From Platerodrilus igneus (Eukaryota > Arthropoda > Insecta > Coleoptera > Lycidae): 64,000 nt of DNA. Made by a program: the position numbers and the translations under genes. The stretch spans positions 1,625,501-1,689,500 of the forward strand of contig JARFIW010000905.1 in the NCBI GenBank assembly GCA_036346225.1, written 5' to 3'. A model generated the notes under the pieces. It was given only the letters and a program-made list of their open reading frames with translations. It did not search any database and had not been told where the DNA came from. Shown here piece by piece: positions 56,953 to 64,000 of the stretch; the stretch's first letter is position 1, and every line of letters begins with the position of its first letter.

Positions 56953-57660
56953 ATGTTAAAAGAGGCACTCATAGCAAAGGGTTCTTGCAATGACATAAAA
57001 ATCTGGCAACAAAACATAAAAAGTATTAATAAAAATTTTGATGAAATCGTAATGTTGTTGGAGGCTCTCACAGCTGGTGGGATTGATATAGATATAATTG
57101 TATTACCGGAAACATGGCAAAACAATCCAGACTATTATAGTATTCCTAATTACAATAGCTATTACACTTTGGTAAGTTTCAATCAAAATGATGGTGTTGC
57201 AATTTATACAAAACACAACATAGCAGTTAGCTATGCTATTTATAAATACAATGAGGTAATCTTTTCAAGATTGATCTTTGGAAAGCAGGTTTGACATGTA
57301 TCTATCGACCACCATCAACATCTGTAGATCTTTTTATCGCAGACTTAAGTTACTATTTAGCTAATATACAGTTTGAGCAAGTAGAACTTATAATAGGAAA
57401 CATGAACATAAATTTGTGTGATTTAGTGAATCCTATAACGCTAAAATATCTTAATACCTTAGACAAGTATAATTTTCGTGTAGCAATTAGCAAAACAACC
57501 AGTGTAACATCAACTACAAAGTCATGTACTGACCACTTATTTACTAGAGTTCATACTACACTCCATTCATCACAATTTTTCAGTAATACATACATACTTT
57601 AGAATTCAATAACTGATCACTATTTGACATTCACACAGCTACAAGCTAAAACTGCATTAC
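56953..57660 (+). pseudogene. LINE ORF2 endonuclease
   Basis: Frames 56953-57294 and 57291-57602: IKIWQQNIKSINKNFDE (catalytic Asn), IDIIVLPETWQ (Glu), GVAIYTKHNI, CIYRPPST and LIIGNMNINLCD, in which the usual GDFN is GNMN, so a catalytic Asp is lost. It ends with ITDHYLTF (57610-57633). A one-base shift lies near 57290 and a stop at 57600. Confidence 0.75.
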
Positions 57661-59320
57661 ATACGATAAATCAAATTGGTTGCAAGTCAAAATGTGATAA
57701 TAATAATAAAACTATAAATTATAGTAAGTGTTGTAATTGTACGTAATAATGTAAATATAATGCATCATATAATGGATGTTTATTGATTAACACTATTAAT
57801 GCTTTTAACAATGTAATAATGTAGCATGGTGACCTACTGACAGCTAACATACAAGTGAAGTGAAGTATGTACCCTAATCATAGAACATAGAATACAGATA
57901 GCTTCCTAACATAGATACAATTCTATAGAAGTTCAATGCACATTTATAACAGTAAGTATGTAAGGTTGTGTACTGAAGAGAACTGGAATATCGTACTTAA
58001 TAGTGAAGATATCAACGTTGCAACTAACACTTTTATAAACATAATAAAAACTAACTTAAATAACTCAGCAGATAATAAATTTGTAATACATAAAAAAACC
58101 ATGGGTGACAACAGCTATTGTTGGTGCGATTAAGCAAAGAGATTCTTTAAAAAAATTAGTTCTAAAAGATCCTGCAAATGCACATAATAGCTACATATTA
58201 TAAACAATATAGAAATTTTGTAACCAAAATGATAAGAAAAGCAAAATATGATTTCTATTGCAAAAAGATATCTCAAGCTAAAGGTAATCCAAAACAAATT
58301 TGAAGAATAGTAAAGGAGGTAACAAATAAGGGGTATACAAAATCACAGACGATAGATTACATATGCAATGATAATGGTGACAAAATAGAAGATCAGCTAC
58401 TTCTTGCAACTTTATTCAATAATTATTACTCCACAGTGGGGATTAGAATGTCACAAAAAACACAACAAGTTGATCCAATCTGGAAAAAACATGCTAAAAT
58501 CAGGGGATGTAGAAACTCATCATACCTGGAGCCAACAATGGACGACAAAATCATCAAATATATTGACACATTAAAAGGTAACGCAGCAACAGGGCTAGAC
58601 TCCATACCAAGTAGGGCACTAAAAGAGATTAAAACGGTAATTGCTTCATCCCTAAAACATATTATAAATTTAGGATTTCAACATGGTCAATTCCAGGAAA
58701 TTCTAAAGCGTGCAGTAGTGGTACCAATATATAAAAAGGGAGATAAACATGACATTAATAATTATCGTCCTATATCACTAATAAGCAGTATGGCTAAAGT
58801 ATTTGAAAAAGCTATTAAAAAGAAGCTAGTGTCATTCTTAACTAAATATAAATTATTTGTCAAGTTGCAATTTGGTTTCAAGAAAAAACTATGTTCGGAA
58901 AATGCTATTTTCTCATTTGTAATCAATGTAGTTGATGCCTTAGATTCGAACAATAAGAAAATTGACGTGTTCTTAGATATATCTAAAGCGTTTGACACTC
59001 TACAGCATCGCATTCTATTACAGAAGTTAGAACACCTAGGTATTAGAGGTTTGCCAAAATTACTATTGCAGGATTATTTATCGAACAGAACCCAGTTTGT
59101 TAGAATCAATAACTATGTAAGTGCAGCGTCAATAATCACATGTAGCGTCCCACAAGAAACTGTTCTAGGCCCCCTTCTTTTTCTGCTATATAATAATGAC
59201 TTAGAAAGCTTACAATTAGAATGTAAAATAACATCATATGCAGATGATACTGTCCTAACATTTGAAGGCCTAACATGGGAACATGGGATGAAGCCATAAA
59301 TAAACTTAACTCAAGCATGA
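57661..59320 (+). pseudogene. LINE ORF2 linker and reverse transcriptase
   Basis: After a degraded linker (57661-58435), the frame 58436-59299 is open: AATGLDSIPSRALKEI, VVVPIYKKGDKHDINNYRPI, KLQFGFKKKLCSENAI, VFLDISKAFDTLQH, SVPQETVLGPLLFLLYNND (usually PQGS) and an intact YADDT (59237-59251). A frame change follows near 59275. The minus-strand frame 58762-59013 is a shadow. Confidence 0.8.
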
Positions 59321-59479
59321 AGATGATTAAAAACTATTTTGATTCCAATCTACTAACTAACTAACTAACTACAATGTGGGATGCACGCAAACTGCTCTTG
59401 TGAGAACATAATCTATAAGGCAACCAAAATACAGTACCTGGGAGTGATAATAGATGAACATCTTAGATTTTATTAATAT

Positions 59480-59482
59480 ATA

Positions 59483-59536
<54 letters not shown>
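59480..59536. repeat. (TA)n microsatellite
   Basis: TA run to the left of the foldback element; another shorter run lies at 59825-59851. Confidence 0.9.
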
Positions 59537-59539
<3 letters not shown>

Positions 59540-59574
59540 GAAACATTATTGCTTATAGCAATTTAAATAAATTA

Positions 59575-59825
59575 AACAAGTATACGATGTATAAATAATC
59601 ACAACCTTTACAAAATCGAAAGGAAGTTATTAATTATACAAAGCAAGCTAGTAATTTGCATAGCCATAAATGAAAGAATTTGTTTGTTTCATAAAGGAAT
59701 AAACATTCATGTTTATTCCCTTTATGACTATGGCTATGCAAATTACTAGCTTGCTTTGTATAATTAATAACTTCCTTTCGATTTTTCGTAAAGGTTGTGA
59801 TTATTTATACATCGTATATACTTAT
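59575..59825. mobile_element. Foldback/MITE-like element
   Basis: Arms 59581-59668 and 59729-59818 are almost perfect inverse copies (tatacgatgtataaataatc / inverse). Between them is a second hairpin (59690-59726) with GGAATAAACAT / ATGTTTATTCC (59696-59719). Almost the entire 250 bp can fold. Flanked on both sides by TA-rich sequence, as with TA-target elements. No coding. Confidence 0.8.
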
Positions 59826-59879
59826 ATATTTATATATATATATATATATATAGACTTATATATACTTGTAATAAATTAA

Positions 59880-60685
59880 GTATTACATATATAAATCAAA
59901 GATATTTGCGATCCAGAGTAATAGAATAGACAGGTGTATTGTTCATACTTGAATTAAATTAAGTATTATCATTTAAAAATCTAATATTATTAATAATGTT
60001 AATGTGATGTATGAGTGGTAAGACAATGATAATTACAATAACGCCAAAAAGTATATGAACTTCTAGTACAACATTATTGTAACATGGTTTGTAATAATAC
60101 TTGTGAAATTAAAGTGCTTATTACCACTGACAACCTGCTTTATTCATTTATTATAAAGTGACACCCAGTGCCTCCATTGCAGCTAACTGTCATAATACAG
60201 AAATACAACCCTATACTATAAAATTTAAATATATGTAGATACAACACCTTCCTCTCCCTAAAGAAAACGTGGTAAAAAAATTTATAATTTAAGTCATTTA
60301 AAGCTTTTCTCACCCTCGCTAACCTTCTACAAAAAACAACTGCAACATACAGCACCTGAAGTTCTGCCAGAGTCTCAGTAATAGGGATAAGCGTTTGTAG
60401 TGGTAGTAGTAAGTGCAGCAATCAATGAAAGGCTATTGTTTGATACCCAAAGCATATTAACAAATCAAACAATGAAATGTTCTAGAACTGAAGCTGTAGG
60501 TATTCATAAAGCAGGTTCAACAAAGCTTGATGCAGCCTGCGTGATATTTCCAGTAAGTGTCATCTTGTAAACGTAATAAGTATGTATTCCAAGAATGAGT
60601 CAATCATTGCTACTTTCCAAAAATTCAAAGAGCAATAGTCACGAACCAAACATTGCTGACTTCGTAAATAGTATTTCTTGAGTCA
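59880..60685. other. AT-rich DNA, no gene
   Basis: A minus-strand frame at 60140-60421 has no recognisable motif. Nothing else seen. Confidence 0.45.
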
Positions 60686-60689
60686 GTAT

Positions 60690-61365
60690 AATTGTGAACT
60701 TGAGCTTTTTGTTAGCTCAAATTCTATTTTTGTAGCAAGGTCCAAGTAAATCAAAGAGTGTTTTTGGTACATGTCCAAACATTACGTAGGCTGAAAACTT
60801 CAGTAGTAGTATCCGATACCATTCCATATGATGCCAAAAATTAATTTAATGCAGTCTCTAGCAAAAGACTGGAATAAATGCTATTCTTGAATAAGCATTT
60901 ACATGTATCAATCAAATTTTCCACAGCCCCATTTGTAGATGAGTAGTGTGAAGCAGATGTCTTGTGATACAATATTTTTGATCGGGACATTTTCAAATGC
61001 AATAAACATAATCTTGTTGTGTTATCAGAGGCAAGAATGTTAGGTAGTCCAAGGAATGAAAAAAATTGTCTCAACTTACTAATATTAATTGAAGTACACG
61101 TTGAACTCATTAGGAAAACATCTAACTATTTCCTATATAAATCTATTATGACCAAAAATTCTGTATCCATGAAAGGCCCATCATAATTAGTGTAAATTCT
61201 TTACATTGGATGTGTAGCAGGATCTCAGAGATGTAGCACTGTCTTGGCAGAATTCTTCTGAGCATGTGCATAAACCGTGCATTCTTTATCCAAATGTTTA
61301 ATTTCGCTATCAATAGTAGGTCCCCAAATGTATTGTCAAGCAAGTCACTTCATGTGCACAATACC
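60690..61365 (-). pseudogene. Ty3/Gypsy integrase relic
   Basis: Minus strand in several frames: WGPTIDSEIKHLDKECTVYA (zinc-binding region), YDGPFMDTEFLVIIDLY (first catalytic Asp of the DDE core), then SKLRQFFSFLGLPNILASDN (second Asp) and TSASHYSSTNGAVENLIDTC (catalytic Glu), and SDTTTEVFSAYVMFGHVPKT. Stops and shifts throughout; RT is not attached. Confidence 0.8.
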
Positions 61366-61394
61366 TATATGAGCAGAATAAAGACAAATTATTG

Positions 61395-62470
61395 TTTATT
61401 TAAAAAAAACAATTTGAAAAAGTCACAACTTTATCTAAAAAACCATATTCTTGCAATTTTATTAATAATAGTTGATGATCTATATGGTCAAAAGCTTATG
61501 ATAGATCCTTGTATATTACATCACATTGCTGTTTATCATCAGAGGCCTGTGCAATAAGTTGCATTATGCAGAAAAATTAGGTGTTGTTGAATTGCCATTA
61601 ACAAAACCACATTCGTTTTTATTAATAATGCTCCAGAAATAATTGTAAATTCTGTTATACAGAGTATTCTCAAAGACTTTATTGAAGTTGTTGATTATGC
61701 TTATAGGTCTGTAGTTCTTAGTTAAGTACTTGTTACCTGCCTTATATACAGGACATACCTTAGAAATCTTCCATTTAAATCTGGATAGACACCAGTGTGC
61801 AAACACAAATTAAAGATTGCAGCAAAGACCTAGGAATAACTATTAAGCAACCTTTTAAAAGAATTTTATTTATTCCAGCAGTAGCTTTACCCTTCAGCCT
61901 TTTTAATGCAATCAATATTTCTTCTTCAGAAAAGGATTCAATAAGCAAAAATGTTTACCTGCCAATAGTGTGTGGTTTAGAATTCTGTAAATGAAGTTGT
62001 AGTTATGTAAAACTACCAAAGTAACTTGAAAAGCTTCAGCAATCACCTGATTGTTTGGAGACCTAACCAGTAGTGATTGTGGTATATCAGAAAATTGTTT
62101 TTTAGCATGAAATATTTCCAAAAGTTTTCGGATCACTTACAATTCCAATTTCTTAATTATTTAAATATTGAAAATGCACCTGGCTGATCTCTGATTTAAT
62201 GTTGGCACTAATGACATATTACAGTAGCACTGTTGGCTGCAAATGATGATTTTTAAACTTGGTTTATAATCTGGTTTTTCACTTTATACTTGTAAATAAC
62301 TGATCCATTAAACCAAGGTGGATAGATATATTGCATATTTTTTGTTCTAGACACAGTCTGACTAAATATAAATTGTAATTGATCATATACATAATCAGAT
62401 GCAAGAATAATGTTGGTAAATGTGGAAAGATTACTTCAGTCAAAGTATTGCAAGAATTCCTATCATCATC
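61395..62470 (-). pseudogene. LINE ORF2 relic (linker and RT part)
   Basis: Minus strand: a degraded endonuclease-RT linker (about 61910-62470), ISKVCPVYKAGNK and NYRPISIINNFNKVFENTLY (61564-61806), then shifted AFDHIDHQLLLIKLQEYG (about 61400-61500). It ends before the catalytic box. Confidence 0.75.
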
Positions 62471-62764
62471 ATTAAGTCTTCAGTCTTGGAACTGGTTAGA
62501 CACATACCTCCATTGTGTCCTATTTTGAGTTAACCTACACATTTCCCAAAAATTCCCGCAGTCTACATCTTTAACTATCTGCATGCAATATTTTGATCTA
62601 GGTCTACATTTAACTCTCTATTTCAATATCTGCTTGTAATTAACCTGCACTATTTCCAAAAAATGCCTTAAGACATATCCTGCCCTTCTGTTTCTCCTAT
62701 TTTTTTTTGTTTCACACTGATATCTTTATTCCCCTACTATTTCTATAACATTTCTATAACATAT
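62471..62764. other. Pyrimidine-rich DNA, no gene
   Basis: Nothing recognisable; a C/T-biased stretch including a T run at 62700-62708. Confidence 0.45.
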
Positions 62765-64000
62765 TTTAATCCCAACGAAACGGTAATTATCTCAGCAAAT
62801 GCTTCACACTACGTCATGGGAGCTGTCTTGCTACAAAATAACATACCATGTGCTTTGCTTCTTGTACCTTAATAGACACTCAAAAGAATTATGCACAAAT
62901 ACAAGAGAAAGTTTTAGCAATTTGTTTTAGTGTTAATAAATTTTACCAGTATGTTTATGGCGCGAGTTTTATGTAGAAACAAATCATAAACCCCTAATTA
63001 CTATTTTCAAAAATCACTAAATCTCTGTCCACCAAAGCTACAACGCATTGGGCTATAACTTCAAAAATATAACATTAAACTCATTTACAAAAATGGAAGC
63101 GATCTGTTAGTCGCAAATACTCTTTCAAGACTAAATTTGACTGAAGTGTTAAAAACAATTTTGATTTAAAATCTCAGGTTTGTCTAATACAAAATAATAT
63201 TCAAGTATAAGAAAAAAGATTAAAACAATAAACGCAACTGAAAAAAACGAAGAGCTCAGCCAGATTAAACATACAGAATAAATGGCCACAAAAATCAAAA
63301 ATATACCTAGTTATCTAAAACCATTTCATAAATTGAAAGAAATAATTACACAATTTAAACAAGGATTGCTATGTCAGTAACAGACTAACCATTCCAAATA
63401 CACAAAGAAACAAAATTTTATCGGATATACACAGCGAACATTCATGAGTTCAAAAGTGTGTAGCAAGAGCAAAAAAATACAGTTTACTGGCTAAACATTC
63501 AACAATATACAGGCACTTGTAGAAAAATATGAAATATGCAATAAATACGCAAACTCAAAAAGAAAACCCATGATACCACAAAACATAATAAAGAAACCTT
63601 GACAAAAACTACGGATAGATATTTTGGAAATCCATGAAAAGAATTATTTAATAGTAGAGTTGATTAGTATTCAAAATATCTCAAAATTATAGATTTGATT
63701 AAAATCAGTCATGTCAAAACATGAGATTCCCAAAATAATTATGGCCGACAGTGCAAAACAATTTCAGAGAGACACATTTAATTAATTTACCAAAATTTGA
63801 AATTTCACCATTACAGTAGTTCTCCACATCATCAACAACCCAATGGGCTTGCAGAACGAACTTCAGGCCATTAAAAATTATTTAAAAAATTTATAGAAAA
63901 TGAAGAAGAACTTCTGGCATACCTAAATACTCCTGTATTGAACAGTAGTTACTGCTTTGTTCAAAGTCGAATGTCTAGGTATCCAAGAGATTATTTCATA
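62765..64000 (+). pseudogene. Ty3/Gypsy RNase H and integrase relic, runs off the window
   Basis: Plus strand in shifting frames: TVIISANASHYVMGAVLLQN (RNase H; Asn in place of the first Asp), KVLAICFSVNKFYQYVYG, FYVETNHKPLITIF, then a degraded integrase with HHQQPNGLAER near 63830-63865 and NTPVLNSSYCFVQSRMSRYP at the end. Many stops; RT is absent to the left. A separate element from the minus-strand integrase at 60690. Confidence 0.75.

Larger units (their letters stand above)
55749..59480 (+). mobile_element. Second LINE (PHD-finger ORF1, EN-RT ORF2), 3' truncated
   Basis: ORF1 intact, ORF2 in about six pieces; it stops within the RT C-terminal region (YLGVIIDEHLRF at about 59437-59472), where TA-rich sequence and a foldback element follow. 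Confidence 0.85.

Overview
The window is AT-rich eukaryotic, almost certainly arthropod (most likely insect) DNA made almost wholly of transposable elements. The basis is the mix seen: Ty3/Gypsy, BEL/Pao, Jockey-like LINE, Penelope-like, a Polinton/Maverick-like virus-type element, a tRNA-derived SINE, an insect-type THAP exon, many (TA)n tracts, and spliced genes with introns of about 45-60 nt. The species cannot be named. The only probable host gene is the last two exons of a minus-strand gene at 52321-53400, which carries five near-identical 39-residue repeats and whose C-terminus resembles ZCCHC8 (tentative).

Layout. 1-2523: AT-rich, no gene. 2524-10831 (+): decayed Ty3/Gypsy element (gag, NC, PR, RT, RNase H, IN, at least five frame changes) with a short 5' LTR remnant, a long 3' LTR, and tandem repeats after the PBS and after pol. 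11483-11673 (-): THAP-domain first exon, broken. 12143-19677 (-): a younger Ty3/Gypsy element with LTRs of about 2 kb, gag, protease and a reverse transcriptase cut off before its catalytic motif.

19732-25448 is the most interesting segment. This 5717-bp unit has ~390-bp terminal inverted repeats that begin 5'-AG, contain nested palindromes, and are flanked by a perfect 6-bp target duplication (CATAAT). It carries a conserved virus-element-type 166-aa gene (partly duplicated), the C-terminal piece of a double-jelly-roll-like capsid protein, a four-exon 209-aa gene assembled here from splice signals, and a small minus-strand gene with one stop. It has no visible polymerase, integrase or Rep, so it looks like a non-autonomous Polinton/adintovirus-type element.

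25455-32810: LINE ORF1 relic, truncated BEL/Pao, a solo LTR and a minus-strand LINE relic. 32850-36560: a diverged duplication and AT-rich sequence. 36626-43725: two more related long LTRs, a coding-like relic interrupted by a SINE with a perfect 14-bp duplication, and a Penelope relic. 43880-46150: head-to-head Penelope 3' ends. 46160-50636: near-full-length Jockey-like LINE, followed by a 672-bp tandem duplication. 52321-53400: host gene. 53566-55350: another long LTR, apparently in its upstream intron. 55749-59480: a second LINE. 59575-59825: a foldback element. 60690-64000: relics of two Gypsy elements and one LINE.

The long LTRs form one divergent family. Three of them carry repeated modules that combine the LTR 3' terminus with a tRNA-Lys-like primer binding site, and several abut (TA)n. 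All family names come from motif recognition without database searches.
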